Of a stretch of 64,000 bases of DNA, positions 43,259 through 52,673 are shown one piece after another. The notes below the pieces were generated by a model, which worked only from the letters and a program-made list of their open reading frames with translations, had not been told where the DNA came from and made no database searches. This DNA comes from Modicisalibacter luteus DSM 23508 (GTDB lineage: Bacteria; Pseudomonadota; Gammaproteobacteria; Pseudomonadales; Halomonadaceae). The DNA is taken from the NCBI RefSeq assembly GCF_000378505.1, contig NZ_KB899992.1, positions 248,001-312,000 on the forward strand. The letters run 5' to 3'. A program made the translations under genes and the position numbers. Each line of letters begins with the position of its first letter. Positions within the stretch are counted from its first letter, which is position 1.

Positions 43259-43287
43259 TTGCACCGTATTTGGTAAACCAGGCTTCG

Positions 43288-43318
43288 ACGCCGACCCGAA
43301 CGGGTCGGCGTTTTTTTA
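43288..43318 (+). terminator. rho-independent terminator after lpxC
   Basis: ACGCCGACCC (43288-43297) pairs perfectly with GGGTCGGCGT (43302-43311) around a GAAC loop and is followed by seven T. It ends the dcw cluster. Confidence 0.95.
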
Positions 43319-43321
43319 TTC

Positions 43322-43795
43322 TCAGGATTTTCGCTCAGCATGAGCAGCCAAGCGCTCCAGCGAGCGACGCAGGCGCGGGTCTGTCGTATCGGCGGCACAA
43401 CAAGAGATTTCATCGGCGGCACGTGATGAGAGCTTGCGATGCTGAGTGACCGGCAGCTTCGGTGGCGAGATAGGGCGGACCTTGAAAGTGAAGCCCAGAA
43501 CGGCCTCGAACTCGGGCAATTGTCGCAGGAGTGCCAAGAGGCGTGCCTGCTCATAACGCAGCCAGGTTAACCAGGCGGCACGATCAGTAATCAGCGTTAG
43601 TTTGCCCTGACGATAACCCCCGACGAAAACATGCTCACGTACGTCCTCGGGCAGGTGCTGACGCAGATGCTGCTGGGCACGATCAATGACTCGGGCCATG
43701 CGCATCAGGCCGCTGAGCTCACCTGGCGCAGCTTGCGAACCGTCAAGCAGCCGGGTCATGGGCTGGGCGTAGAAACGCTTAGCCTTTATACTCAT
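43322..43795 (-). CDS. dciA: DUF721 protein, DciA-type replicative helicase loader
   Basis: DciA is the ancestral loader of the DnaB helicase in bacteria that lack DnaC. From the ATG at 43795 (MSIKAKRFYAQPM) it has 157 residues. The DUF721 KH-like domain spans about 20-105 (GLMRMARVIDRAQQHLRQHL, GKLTLITDRAAWLTWLRYEQ) and a charged, probably disordered tail follows. Its position between lpxC and secA matches other gammaproteobacteria. It is divergent from the small ORF before secA. Confidence 0.88.
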   Translation of the reverse strand: MSIKAKRFYAQPMTRLLDGSQAAPGELSGLMRMARVIDRAQQHLRQHLPEDVREHVFVGGYRQGKLTLITDRAAWLTWLRYEQARLLALLRQLPEFEAVLGFTFKVRPISPPKLPVTQHRKLSSRAADEISCCAADTTDPRLRRSLERLAAHAERKS

Positions 43796-43860
43796 GGGCT
43801 TGCTCGCCACTTTGCGAATCGATAGCGGCAATCTAACACGCAAGGGAGTCCTTCAACAGC

Positions 43861-44208
43861 ATGACCTGTGCCAACCCCTCAACGGCTCATGAGGAGCGCC
43901 CGACTCGCCGGCGGACACGTTGGTGGCTGGCGGGGTTGCTGGTCGGCTGCCTATTGCCGGCGGGGCTGGTACAGGCGGAAGCATTGCGCTTGGCGGAAAG
44001 GCTGACCCAGATCTGCCTGATGGCGCCCGACGCCATCCGTGCCCAGTCACGTCGAGTCGCGCGTCGCAAGGCACGACGCTCCCTCCCGCTACATGTCGCC
44101 CTGTCGCGTCGTCCCATTATTCCAGCCTGCCGGCCGGCTATGGGAATGCCCTGTGCCGGGCAGGATGTCCTGAACCGACGCGGTCCGCCGCAGGCTTTAT
44201 TGGCCTGA
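43861..44208 (+). CDS. putative SecM-like secretion-monitor/arrest peptide upstream of secA
   Basis: I do not recognise a named family. The 115-residue product has a long basic N-region (RRRTR at 16-20), a hydrophobic core ([17 protein letters not shown], 21-37), a signal peptidase-like VQAEA site and a very basic mature part. It ends with R107-G-P-P110 and only five more residues (QALLA). E. coli SecM likewise has a signal peptide, sits before secA, and ends IRAGP plus four residues. RAPP-type motifs near C-termini are known to stall ribosomes. Codon use is high-GC at third positions, as in real genes here. GGGAG lies 12 bases before the ATG. Its codons 102-105 can pair with the secA ribosome site. 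Stalling is inferred, not shown. Confidence 0.7.
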   Translation: MTCANPSTAHEERPTRRRTRWWLAGLLVGCLLPAGLVQAEALRLAERLTQICLMAPDAIRAQSRRVARRKARRSLPLHVALSRRPIIPACRPAMGMPCAGQDVLNRRGPPQALLA

Positions 44209-44272
44209 CGCCATCACGCGACCATGGCGGGATACCTCGATCTTCCGCCAGTACCTTTTCCGTTTCAGGACA
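44166..44272 (+). promoter_or_regulatory. predicted RNA hairpin sequestering the secA ribosome binding site
   Basis: TGTCCTGAA (44166-44174, inside the small ORF) is a perfect 9-base complement of TTCAGGACA (44264-44272), which contains the secA Shine-Dalgarno AGGA (44267-44270), six bases before the ATG at 44277. A ribosome paused at the RGPP codons (44179-44190) would cover the left arm and free the secA start. The intervening 89 bases can form the loop and the small ORF's stop. Confidence 0.6.
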
Positions 44273-44276
44273 ACTT

Positions 44277-47003
44277 ATGCTTAATACCGTTCTCCGTAAA
44301 TTGGTCGGCTCCAGGAACGACCGCGAAGTCAAACGCATGGGCAAGCTGGTCAGCGAGGTCAATGCGTTTGAAGAAAGCACCCAGGCGCTGTCCGATGCCG
44401 ACCTCCAGGCGCGTACCGAGCAGTTCCGCGAGCGTCTGCGTCAGGGCGAATCGCTCGACAAGCTATTGCCAGAGGCCTTCGCTACCGTACGCGAGGCCAG
44501 CCGTCGCGTGATGGGGATGCGTCACTTCGATGTTCAGCTGATCGGCGGCATCACTTTGCACCGTGGGCGTATCGCCGAAATGAAGACCGGTGAAGGCAAG
44601 ACCCTCGTTGCTACCCTGGCCGTTTATCTCAATGCGCTTCCTGCGCGGGGCGTTCATGTGGTGACCGTCAACGATTACCTGGCGCGGCGCGACGCCGATT
44701 GGATGCGGCCTCTCTACGAATACCTCGGTCTCAGCGTCGGCGTAATCTATTCCGGCCAGACGTCGGGCCAGAAGCGCGAGGCTTATGCCTGCGATATTAC
44801 CTATGGCACCAACAACGAGTACGGCTTCGACTATCTGCGCGACAACATGGCCTTCTCGCTCGAGGACAAGGTCCAGCGCGAGCTTCATTATGCGATTGTC
44901 GATGAGGTCGACTCGATTCTTATCGACGAAGCACGTACGCCGCTGATCATCTCGGGTCCGGTCGAGGAAAACACGCAGATGTATCAGGTCGTCAATCGCC
45001 TGGCGACCGAGCTCAAGCGCTGCGAGGACGAGGAAGACCCCTCGACCGGCGACTTTACCCTCGACGAGAAGCAAAAGCAGGTCGAACTCACCGAAGAGGG
45101 CCACCACAAGGTCGAGGAACTGATGCGCCGTCAGGGCCTGCTGAGCGAAGGCGATTCGCTGTATGCTGCCCAGAATCTCGGTCTCTTGCACCATATGCAT
45201 TCGGCGTTGCGTGCACGCCACCTTTTCCATCGTGATGTGGATTACATCGTCAATGACGGCGAGGTGGTCATCGTCGACGAGCACACCGGGCGCAGCATGC
45301 CGGGGCGTCGCTGGTCAGAGGGTCTGCATCAGGCCGTCGAGGCCAAGGAAGGCGTAGCCATCCAGAAGGAAAGTCAGACCCTAGCGTCGACCACCTTCCA
45401 GAACTATTTCCGTCTCTACGAGAAGCTGTCCGGCATGACCGGGACCGCCGATACCGAGGCGTTCGAGTTCCGTCAGATTTATGGCCTGGATGTCACCGTC
45501 ATCCCGACCAACAAACCCATTACCCGTATCGATTACAACGATCTGGTGTATCTCTCCGCCGAAGAGAAGTTCGAGGCGATCATAGAGGACGTAAAGACCC
45601 AGCGCGAGGCCGGACGACCCATTCTGGTGGGTACCGCTTCCATCGAAACGTCGGAACTGCTGGCGGGGCTGATGAAGCAGGGCGGCATTCCGCACAATGT
45701 CCTCAATGCCAAGCAACACCAGAGCGAAGCCGAAATCATCGCCCAGGCTGGGCGGCCCGGTGCCGTAACCATCGCAACAAACATGGCCGGCCGTGGTACC
45801 GACATCGTACTAGGGGGCAACTGGGAAGCCGAAGTCGCCAAGCTAGACGATCCAACCCAGGCCCAGATCGACGAGATCAAGGCCGAGTGGCAGAAGCGCC
45901 ATGATGCCGTGCTGGCGGCAGGGGGGCTGCATGTCATCGGCTCCGAGCGTCACGAGTCCCGGCGTATCGACAATCAGTTGCGCGGCCGGGCTGGCCGGCA
46001 GGGGGATCCAGGGTCGACGCGCTTCTTCCTGTCGCTGGAAGACAACCTCATGCGCTTGTTCGGTTCCGAGCGCGTTCAGCGTTTGATGCAGGCGCTGGGG
46101 CTGGAACGCGGTGAAGCCATCGAGCACAAGATGGTGTCCAATGCCGTCGAGCGTGCCCAGAAGAAAGTCGAAGGCCGTAACTTCGACATTCGCAAGCAAT
46201 TGCTCGAGTACGATGACGTGGCCAATGATCAGCGCCGGGTAATATACGAGCAGCGCGACGAGATTCTCGGGGCCGAGGACGTTTCCCAGAACGTAGCCGG
46301 CATTCGCGAGGAAATTCTCAATGGCACCATCAGCGACTACGTGCCGCCGCAGAGTCTGCCCGAGCAATGGGATCTCGATGGGCTTCAGCAGGTGCTCAAG
46401 ACGGAATTCAATCTCGATGTGCCGCTGCAGCAATGGGCTGAAGAAGATGAGAACTTCCACGAAGAGGTGCTGCGCGAGCGGCTACAGAACAGTCATCGTG
46501 AGGTCTATGCCGCCAAGGTCGAAGCCATCGGCGAGGAGCTGATTCGCCGCTTCGAGAAGCAAGTCATGCTCCAGGTGCTCGATACCCGCTGGAAAGAGCA
46601 TCTGCAGTCGATGGACCATCTGCGTCGCGGGATCCACCTGCGCGGTTATGCTCAGAAGAACCCCAAGCAAGAGTACAAGCGCGAAGCCTTCGAACTGTTC
46701 CAGGCGCTTCTCTTCAACATCAAGCACGACGTCACGCGCATACTCAGCCACGTTCAGGTGCGTCGCGAGGAAGAAGTCGAGGAACTCGAGCGCAAGCGCC
46801 GCGACACTCTCGAGCGCGAACGCGCCACAGCGCAACAGACTCGGGAAGATTCAGCTCGTGAAGACGCTGCCAGCGAGGTCGACGAAGGGGCCCAGGACGA
46901 CAGGCAGACTGTGCGTCGAGAAGGACCCAAAGTAGGGCGCAACGACCCGTGCCCGTGCGGATCGGGTAAGAAGTACAAGCAGTGTCATGGCAAGCTAGCC
47001 TAG
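44277..47003 (+). CDS. secA: preprotein translocase ATPase SecA
   Basis: Motor that drives unfolded preproteins through SecYEG. It has 908 residues from the ATG at 44277 ([13 protein letters not shown]), like E. coli (901). Walker A MKTGEGKT is at 102-109 and the DEAD-type [13 protein letters not shown] follows. NBD2 has [14 protein letters not shown] and [11 protein letters not shown]. The C-terminal zinc motif [14 protein letters not shown], for SecB and lipid contact, is complete. A frame open back to 43920 overlaps the small ORF and is not the true start. Confidence 0.98.
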   Translation: MLNTVLRKLVGSRNDREVKRMGKLVSEVNAFEESTQALSDADLQARTEQFRERLRQGESLDKLLPEAFATVREASRRVMGMRHFDVQLIGGITLHRGRIAEMKTGEGKTLVATLAVYLNALPARGVHVVTVNDYLARRDADWMRPLYEYLGLSVGVIYSGQTSGQKREAYACDITYGTNNEYGFDYLRDNMAFSLEDKVQRELHYAIVDEVDSILIDEARTPLIISGPVEENTQMYQVVNRLATELKRCEDEEDPSTGDFTLDEKQKQVELTEEGHHKVEELMRRQGLLSEGDSLYAAQNLGLLHHMHSALRARHLFHRDVDYIVNDGEVVIVDEHTGRSMPGRRWSEGLHQAVEAKEGVAIQKESQTLASTTFQNYFRLYEKLSGMTGTADTEAFEFRQIYGLDVTVIPTNKPITRIDYNDLVYLSAEEKFEAIIEDVKTQREAGRPILVGTASIETSELLAGLMKQGGIPHNVLNAKQHQSEAEIIAQAGRPGAVTIATNMAGRGTDIVLGGNWEAEVAKLDDPTQAQIDEIKAEWQKRHDAVLAAGGLHVIGSERHESRRIDNQLRGRAGRQGDPGSTRFFLSLEDNLMRLFGSERVQRLMQALGLERGEAIEHKMVSNAVERAQKKVEGRNFDIRKQLLEYDDVANDQRRVIYEQRDEILGAEDVSQNVAGIREEILNGTISDYVPPQSLPEQWDLDGLQQVLKTEFNLDVPLQQWAEEDENFHEEVLRERLQNSHREVYAAKVEAIGEELIRRFEKQVMLQVLDTRWKEHLQSMDHLRRGIHLRGYAQKNPKQEYKREAFELFQALLFNIKHDVTRILSHVQVRREEEVEELERKRRDTLERERATAQQTREDSAREDAASEVDEGAQDDRQTVRREGPKVGRNDPCPCGSGKKYKQCHGKLA

Positions 47004-47007
47004 GGGA

Positions 47008-47067
47008 TTGGGGGCTATTGCGCTCGGCAATGCGGCGTGTTTCGCCTTGCCTTGCACGTGCCCCCAA
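47008..47067 (+). other. structured intergenic RNA between secA and argJ
   Basis: TTGGGGGC (47008-47015) pairs perfectly with GCCCCCAA (47060-47067). Inside, GGCAA-GGCG (47026-47037, with TGC bulged) pairs with CGCC-TTGCC (47043-47051) around TGTTT. There is no U tract. It may be a processing site, a weak terminator or a 5' leader structure for argJ. Confidence 0.45.
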
Positions 47068-47133
47068 ATGCGTTCTGGTGCATTCGGGTAAATCGGGTTT
47101 CGGTAAGTTCCGAATTGAATAGGGAGTTAGCAA

Positions 47134-48348
47134 ATGGCGGTAGGGCAGGCGTATTTTCCCGAAATGCCGGTCATCCAGGGCGTTCGGCTGGGCTCAGCCA
47201 AGGCGGGCATCAAAAAGCCGGGACGTCGCGATCTGGTAGTGATCGAGGTTGCCGAGGGTAGCCGCGTCGCCGGAACGTTTACTCGCAATGCCTTCTGTGC
47301 CGCCCCGGTACATGTCGCACGGCGCCATCTGGCACACGGCGGGACGCGTTACCTGCTAATCAATACCGGCAACGCCAATGCCGGGACCGGCGAGAGCGGC
47401 ATGCGGGATGCCGAGGCATGCTGCCAAGCATTGAGTGAGTTGACCGGCACGTCGGCCGAAGCCGTGTTGCCATTCTCTACCGGTGTGATCGGTGAGCCAT
47501 TGCCGGTTGAACGACTCCGTGCCGGGCTTCCGGAGGCAGTTTCGTCACTGAACGATTCAGGCCAGGCATGGCGACTCGCGGCAGAGGGTATTCTGACCAC
47601 CGACACGCGGGCCAAGGGAGCCACTGCCACCTGCGACATCGATGGCCAGGTCGTGACGATCAACGGGATCAGCAAGGGCTCCGGTATGATCAAGCCCAAC
47701 ATGGCTACCATGCTGGGGTTCGTGGCGACCGATGCCGATATCGATCAGGCGTTGCTGGAGTCCCTGCTGCGTGACGGTGTTGATCGTTCCTTCAACTGCA
47801 TCACGGTCGATAGCGACACCTCGACCAACGATGCCTGTATGCTGATCGCCACGGGACGCAGCGCGCGCGTAGCGAGCGACGAAGCGATTGCTGAGTTCCG
47901 GGCCGCTCTCGATCGGGTGCTCATCGAATTGGCCCAGGCCATCATTCGTGACGGTGAGGGCGCAACCAAGTTCATCACGCTTGACGTCTCTGAGGCGCGT
48001 TCACGTCAGGAAGCGCTGGATGTGGCGTTTACCGTGGCGCATTCTCCCCTGGTTAAAACTGCGCTCTATGCGTCCGATGCCAACTGGGGGCGTATTCTCG
48101 CCGCAGTGGGGCGGGCCCCAGTGGAAGATTTCGACGTCGGGCGCGTAGCAATCGATCTTGGCGATGTGCGGTTGGTAGAGAATGGCGGGCGTGCCGCCAG
48201 CTATAGTGAGCAGGCCGGCACCACTGTCATGGCCCAGGAAGAGATCGCTATCCGCATTCGCCTGGGGCGGGGCGACTTCACCGCCACGGTCTGGACCTCC
48301 GATCTCTCACATGAATATGTCAGCATCAATGCCGACTACAGAAGCTGA
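47134..48348 (+). CDS. argJ: bifunctional glutamate N-acetyltransferase/N-acetylglutamate synthase ArgJ
   Basis: Ornithine acetyltransferase of the cyclic arginine pathway. It has 404 residues. It self-cleaves before the threonine of the KPNMATMLGF motif (A191-T192) to make alpha and beta chains, and T192 becomes the nucleophile. The oxyanion-hole pair is in STGVIGEPLP. GGGAG precedes the start. It forms a likely two-gene unit with the Nudix fusion 27 bases downstream. Confidence 0.96.
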   Translation: MAVGQAYFPEMPVIQGVRLGSAKAGIKKPGRRDLVVIEVAEGSRVAGTFTRNAFCAAPVHVARRHLAHGGTRYLLINTGNANAGTGESGMRDAEACCQALSELTGTSAEAVLPFSTGVIGEPLPVERLRAGLPEAVSSLNDSGQAWRLAAEGILTTDTRAKGATATCDIDGQVVTINGISKGSGMIKPNMATMLGFVATDADIDQALLESLLRDGVDRSFNCITVDSDTSTNDACMLIATGRSARVASDEAIAEFRAALDRVLIELAQAIIRDGEGATKFITLDVSEARSRQEALDVAFTVAHSPLVKTALYASDANWGRILAAVGRAPVEDFDVGRVAIDLGDVRLVENGGRAASYSEQAGTTVMAQEEIAIRIRLGRGDFTATVWTSDLSHEYVSINADYRS

Positions 48349-48375
48349 ACAGACGCTGAAAGGTAATTTCGCATC

Positions 48376-49323
48376 ATGATCAAACGAAGGGTACACGTGG
48401 CGGCAGCCGCCATTTTCAGCAGCGATGGTCAGGAAGTTCTGCTCGCCCGACGTCCCTCCACGGTCGACCAGGGTGGCCTGTGGGAGTTTCCCGGTGGCAA
48501 GTTGGCCCCATTCGAGACGGGGTTCGAAGCGCTGAAGCGGGAACTGCACGAGGAACTGGGCCTGTCCATCGAGCGTGCCCAGCCACTGATTCGCGTGCAT
48601 CACGAGTATCCCGACAAGCATATTCTGCTCGATGTCTGGCAGGTTCATGCGTTCAGTGGCGAGCCCTATGGGCGCGAAGGGCAGGCGGTACGCTGGGTGC
48701 CCATGGGGGAGCTTTTCAATTACCCCTTCCCGGCAGCGAATCTACCGATTCTGCGCGCTGTCATGCTGCCTACCGAGTACTTGATTACCGGTGAGGAAAG
48801 CGACGACGAGACCTTCCTGACCAAGCTTGAACGTGCGCTGATCGAAGACAAGGTACGTCTGGTGCAACTTCGTGCCAAGAACCTTGATGAAGCCGCCTAT
48901 CTGCAGCGTGCCGAAAAAAGCCTTGAGCTATGTCGCCGTTACCAGGCGCGGTTATTGCTCAATGGCGAGCCTCGGCTACTGGACACAGTCGATGCCGACG
49001 GCATCCACCTGACCAGCGAGCGGCTGATGTCGCTCGAACGTCGTCCAATCCCGGAAGGCAAATGGCAGGCAGCTTCGACCCACGACCGCGCCCAGCTCGA
49101 GCAGGCTGCTCGCATCGGTTGCGATTTCGTGACTTTGTCGCCACTGCGCACCACGCCGACCCATCCGGATGCCATGCCGTTGGGCTGGCATGACTTCCAG
49201 CAAATGGTCGAGACTGCCGGTATGCCGGTATTCGCCTTGGGAGGAATGACACGTCACGATGCGAACCATGCAAGAGCCGTTGGAGCGCAGGGGATCGCGT
49301 CGATCCGCGATTTCTGGAAATAG
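48376..49323 (+). CDS. Nudix hydrolase (MutT-type) fused to a ThiE/TenI-like domain
   Basis: It has 315 residues. Residues 1-130 are a MutT-like Nudix domain with a complete Nudix box at 41-63 (G-x5-E-x7-RE-U-x-EE-x-GU), expected to clean 8-oxo-dGTP. Residues about 145-315 resemble thiamine phosphate synthase (VRLVQLRAKN, DGIHLTSERL, TLSPLRTTPTHP, FALGGMT). The second half keeps the phosphate-loop motifs but its activity is unproved. I recall the same fusion in Pseudomonas and relatives. The secA-argJ-mutT order is shared with them. Confidence 0.9.
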   Translation: MIKRRVHVAAAAIFSSDGQEVLLARRPSTVDQGGLWEFPGGKLAPFETGFEALKRELHEELGLSIERAQPLIRVHHEYPDKHILLDVWQVHAFSGEPYGREGQAVRWVPMGELFNYPFPAANLPILRAVMLPTEYLITGEESDDETFLTKLERALIEDKVRLVQLRAKNLDEAAYLQRAEKSLELCRRYQARLLLNGEPRLLDTVDADGIHLTSERLMSLERRPIPEGKWQAASTHDRAQLEQAARIGCDFVTLSPLRTTPTHPDAMPLGWHDFQQMVETAGMPVFALGGMTRHDANHARAVGAQGIASIRDFWK

Positions 49324-49361
49324 AACCTGTCCGAAAGGCCTGCGCTCGCCAATACATTGTT

Positions 49362-49445
49362 GGAAAAAGCCTCAAGCTGCTGATTTATTCCAGTAAATTC
49401 CGCACTTCCGGCTTTTTCCGCCTACTCCTGGCATCGCTCGTCAGC
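49362..49445. repeat. nested-stem intergenic element, copy B
   Basis: Outer arms GGAAAAAGCC (49362-49371) and GGCTTTTTCC (49410-49419) are a perfect 10-bp inverted repeat. They enclose CTGATTTAT-TCCA-GTAAATTCCGC, whose ATTTAT/GTAAAT arms form an inner stem. GGCATCGCTCG follows. The same architecture with other arm sequences occurs at 56317 and 60081. It lies between convergent mutT and yacG. Confidence 0.6.
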
Positions 49446-49461
49446 TTTTTCAGCAAGTAAG

Positions 49462-49505
49462 GAAATGGCCATGGTTACTACGGTAATCATGGCCATTTCT
49501 TTTTG
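49462..49505. terminator. terminator between the Nudix gene and yacG
   Basis: GAAATGGCCATGGTTAC (from 49462) pairs with GTAATCATGGCCATTTC around a TACG loop, about 17 bp with few wobbles, and is followed by TTTTT. It serves the plus strand; a weaker T-rich flank may serve the minus strand. Confidence 0.85.
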
Positions 49506-49531
49506 ACTTGGGAGGCTTGGTGCGGAAGCGC

Positions 49532-49774
49532 TTAAGTGTTTCCACCGCGTTCCAGGCGGTCGATCAGCTCGTCGAGGTCGGCTTCGTCCATGGCGGGTTC
49601 GCCGGCAATCCGGTGGGACTCGTCGGCCCAGGCGCCCAGATCAAGCAGGCGGCAGCGCTTGGAACAGAATGGCCGATAAGGGTTGTCCGTAGACCAGACC
49701 ACCTTGGTGCGGCACTGAGGGCAGGCGACCTCCAGCGGACGTTCGTTCGATGCGTTGTGGTTTGAATCAGTCAT
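49532..49774 (-). CDS. yacG: DNA gyrase inhibitor YacG
   Basis: Small zinc protein that binds GyrB and inhibits gyrase. It has 80 residues from the ATG at 49774; a GTG at 49780 would add two. The zinc ligands are in CPQC and in [12 protein letters not shown], and an acidic tail ([13 protein letters not shown]) follows. It lies directly downstream of coaE in the pilBCD-coaE-yacG order typical of gammaproteobacteria. Confidence 0.93.
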   Translation of the reverse strand: MTDSNHNASNERPLEVACPQCRTKVVWSTDNPYRPFCSKRCRLLDLGAWADESHRIAGEPAMDEADLDELIDRLERGGNT

Positions 49775-49785
49775 GGTCACTCTTG

Positions 49786-50406
49786 TTAAGCAGGAGTTGA
49801 GGCGGCCAGCTGTCGATAGCGCCGATCCAGCTCAGCGACCTGACGCGCCAGATCGTCGTGGCTGCCTTGATTGTCGATTACGTCATCGGCACGCGCCAGG
49901 CGTTCGGTCCGGGGCATCTGTGCCCGGATGATCGCCTTTACCTGCGCTTCCTCTACCGTATCGCGACCCACGGTGCGCGAGATCTGCAAGGCTTCCGGAA
50001 CGTCGATGATCAGGCATCGGTCTACCAGCTTATGCTGTCCGGACTCGAATAGTAGCGGTGATACCAGAAGGTGGTAGGGGCCACCGCTAGCACGCATGTC
50101 TGCCAGGTAATGCTCCAGCCGCTGACGTATGCGGGGGTGAGTCACGGATTCCAGCCAGCGACGCTCACTCTCGTCGGCAAAGACGAGCGCGCGTAGCGCG
50201 CGCCGGTCTAGGCGGCCTTCGCTATCGATGACCTCGGGCCCGAAGCGCTCGGCAATATCGGCCAGGGCGGGCTCGCCGGGCTCTACGATTTCCCGGGCGA
50301 TGATGTCAGCGTCCACCCAGGGAATTCCCAGCTTGGCGAACTCGAGCGCCACGGCGCTTTTGCCCGAAGCGATGCCGCCCGTCACGCCGATGGTCAAGGG
50401 ACGCAT
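49786..50406 (-). CDS. coaE: dephospho-CoA kinase CoaE
   Basis: Last step of coenzyme A synthesis. It has 206 residues with P-loop [14 protein letters not shown] at about 8-21, VDADIIARE, and the lid region around [15 protein letters not shown] precedes the start. The ending has an alanine/serine-rich tail. It is transcribed with pilD upstream and yacG downstream. Confidence 0.95.
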   Translation of the reverse strand: MRPLTIGVTGGIASGKSAVALEFAKLGIPWVDADIIAREIVEPGEPALADIAERFGPEVIDSEGRLDRRALRALVFADESERRWLESVTHPRIRQRLEHYLADMRASGGPYHLLVSPLLFESGQHKLVDRCLIIDVPEALQISRTVGRDTVEEAQVKAIIRAQMPRTERLARADDVIDNQGSHDDLARQVAELDRRYRQLAASTPA

Positions 50407-50467
50407 GAGGTCTCCGTCATAGGCTGATAGATTGCACTAAGAAAATGCTGAATGTACTAGTAGGATC

Positions 50468-51334
50468 CTAACCGAGCAGGATGGCTTGATAAACGGCCAT
50501 TAGCGGTGCGCCGAAGAGTAGCGCAATCCAGCCAGCCATGGCCAGGAACGGGCCGAACGGCATTGGCATGCCCCGCAGCCGGGGAATCGTTACCTGTGCC
50601 AGGATGCCGACCACGGCCCCCGCTCCGGCTGAAAGGATCAGCAGCAGGGGGAGCATCTCCCAGCCCGTCCAGGCGCCCAGCGCTGCCAGCAACTTGAAGT
50701 CGCCGTAGCCCATTCCCTCCTTGCCGGTCGCCAGCTTGAACAGCCAGTAGAAGCCCCACAGCACGAGATAACCGGCTACGGCACCGATCACGGCACTCTC
50801 CAGCAGCAATGGCTGGAACATGACCTGGTACAACAGGCCCAGCCACAGTAGCGGCAAAGTCAGCACGTCGGGGAGCAGTTGGGTACGTAGGTCGATTATC
50901 GCTAGAGCGAGCAGAATCAGGCAGGCCGCCAGCACGAACAGGCTCGCCAGATTGGCCCCGTAAAGTGCCACCACAGCTACGGCCAGCGCCCCGCCAGCCA
51001 GCTCGACCAATGGATAGCGAATGCTGATCGGCTTGGCGCAACTCGCACAGCGCCCGCGGCGCTTCAGGTAGCCGAACAGGGGAATATTGTCATGCCAGGC
51101 AATCGGCTCACCGCACCGCGGGCAACTGGAACGTGGCGTGGCCAGATTGACTTTCGGCAGCGCCGACCCCGGCTCCTCAGCCGGTAACTCCAGTGCTTCA
51201 CGCGCCTCGGCACGCCATTGCAGCATCAGCATCGCCGGCAGTCGGGCAATCACGACGTTCACGAACGACCCGAGGGCCAGACCAAGGATAACTACCAGCG
51301 GCCACAGCAACAGTGAAGGAAGCGTCAATGCCAA
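50468..51334 (-). CDS. pilD: prepilin peptidase / N-methyltransferase PilD
   Basis: Membrane aspartyl protease that cleaves type IV prepilins after glycine and methylates the new N-terminal phenylalanine. It has 288 residues. The zinc cysteines C71, C74, C96 and C99 are intact, so both activities are expected. Catalytic aspartates are in IDLRTQLLPD and GYGDFKLLAALG. The start is TTG with TAAGGAG about eight bases upstream; no ATG lies nearby. Confidence 0.95.
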   Translation of the reverse strand: MALTLPSLLLWPLVVILGLALGSFVNVVIARLPAMLMLQWRAEAREALELPAEEPGSALPKVNLATPRSSCPRCGEPIAWHDNIPLFGYLKRRGRCASCAKPISIRYPLVELAGGALAVAVVALYGANLASLFVLAACLILLALAIIDLRTQLLPDVLTLPLLWLGLLYQVMFQPLLLESAVIGAVAGYLVLWGFYWLFKLATGKEGMGYGDFKLLAALGAWTGWEMLPLLLILSAGAGAVVGILAQVTIPRLRGMPMPFGPFLAMAGWIALLFGAPLMAVYQAILLG

Positions 51335-51354
51335 GAAAACTCCTTAGGTAGGGA

Positions 51355-52602
51355 TTAGATGGCAGTGCCTAGCTCGAAGATAGGTAGATACATCGACACC
51401 ACTAATCCTCCGACAAGCACTCCCAGCACCACGATGATAAACGGTTCGAGCAGCGAGGTCAGCGCGTCCACCTTGTTGTCGACCTCTTCCTCGTAGAAGT
51501 CGGCGACCTTGTTGAGCATGGCGTCCAGCGAACCGGCTTCTTCGCCGATGCCGACCATCTGCACTGCCAGCGCCGGGAACAGGTTGACGTTGCGCATGGC
51601 GAAGTGCAACTGCTGGCCGCTAGAGACATCCTCGCGCACCTGCTGAACGGCACGTTCATAAACCTTGTTGCCGGCAGCGCCGGCAGCCGTATCCAGTGCA
51701 TCCACCAGCGGCACGCCGGCACCGAAAGTGGTTGCCAGAGTGCGTGAATAGCGTGCCACCGACGACTTGTCGAGAATGTTGCCGATGACTGGCAAACGCA
51801 GCACCAACTGATGCATACGATAGGCAAAGCTTTCCGAACGCTTGATGCCCTGGCGAATCGCAACGATCCCGGCGATCAAGCCACCTAACCCCCACAGCCA
51901 ATACTGCTGAGCGAACTCTGACAGGGCGATGGTCATGCGTGTCATCGCTGGTAGCTCGGCCCCGAAGCCCTGAAACAGGCTTTCGAACTGGGGCACGACC
52001 TTGATCAACAGCAGGGCGGTGACGGCGATGCCAACGGTTATGACCGCCGCCGGGTAGTACATCGCCTTGCGTACACGGCCCTTGAGGGTTTCGATCTTCT
52101 CGCGGTAAGAGGCCACGCGGTCGAGCATGCGATCCAGCGAGCCCGACTGCTCGCCGGCCTCGACCATGTTGGTGAACAACCGGTCGAAGTGCTTGGGATG
52201 CTGGCGTAGCGCCTCCGAAAAACTGGAACCGGCGGAGACGTCATTGGCGAGTTTCTGCACCAAGCTGCGCATGGCCGGATTGTTCAGGCTCTCGGCAACC
52301 ACATTGAAGGCTTGCAGCACCGGCACGCCGGCACGGATCATGGTCGCCATTTGGCGTGCAAACAACATGACATCACGAGACTTAATGCGCCCACCGCGCC
52401 CGAACAGGCTACTCTTGCGGCGGATGCTCTTGACGATGATGCTCTGACCCGACAGCTCGCGCTCCACTTCGCCACGGTGGCTGGCGACGATTTCTCCACT
52501 CACGGGTTTGCCGCGGCTGTTCTTGCCAGTCCAGCGCCAACGGTACAGCTTGTTCTGCTCCCGCGACTTGTAGCCGCGCGAGGCACGGACGGATGTCACC
52601 AT
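51355..52602 (-). CDS. pilC: type IV pilus inner membrane platform protein PilC
   Basis: Polytopic platform that couples the PilB motor to pilin insertion. It has 415 residues with two GspF/PilC domains (about 75-200 and 280-405), each with the family pattern (FARQMATMIRAGVPVLQAF; YSRTLATTFGAGVPLVDAL). Membrane helices lie near 180-200, 225-245 and 385-405. It lies between pilB and pilD on the same strand. Confidence 0.95.
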   Translation of the reverse strand: MVTSVRASRGYKSREQNKLYRWRWTGKNSRGKPVSGEIVASHRGEVERELSGQSIIVKSIRRKSSLFGRGGRIKSRDVMLFARQMATMIRAGVPVLQAFNVVAESLNNPAMRSLVQKLANDVSAGSSFSEALRQHPKHFDRLFTNMVEAGEQSGSLDRMLDRVASYREKIETLKGRVRKAMYYPAAVITVGIAVTALLLIKVVPQFESLFQGFGAELPAMTRMTIALSEFAQQYWLWGLGGLIAGIVAIRQGIKRSESFAYRMHQLVLRLPVIGNILDKSSVARYSRTLATTFGAGVPLVDALDTAAGAAGNKVYERAVQQVREDVSSGQQLHFAMRNVNLFPALAVQMVGIGEEAGSLDAMLNKVADFYEEEVDNKVDALTSLLEPFIIVVLGVLVGGLVVSMYLPIFELGTAI

Positions 52603-52673
52603 AGTGTCCCCTGCGATGATGCCTGGCTCGTGTCGGCAGGCTTATTATCTTATCGGCCAAACCCTCTGGGGGT

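Noticed and set aside
43920-44276. Upstream in-frame extension of secA
   Set aside because: SecA homology begins at MLNTVLRKL (44277), which has AGGA six bases upstream; the extension is a frame shadow of the small SecM-like ORF.
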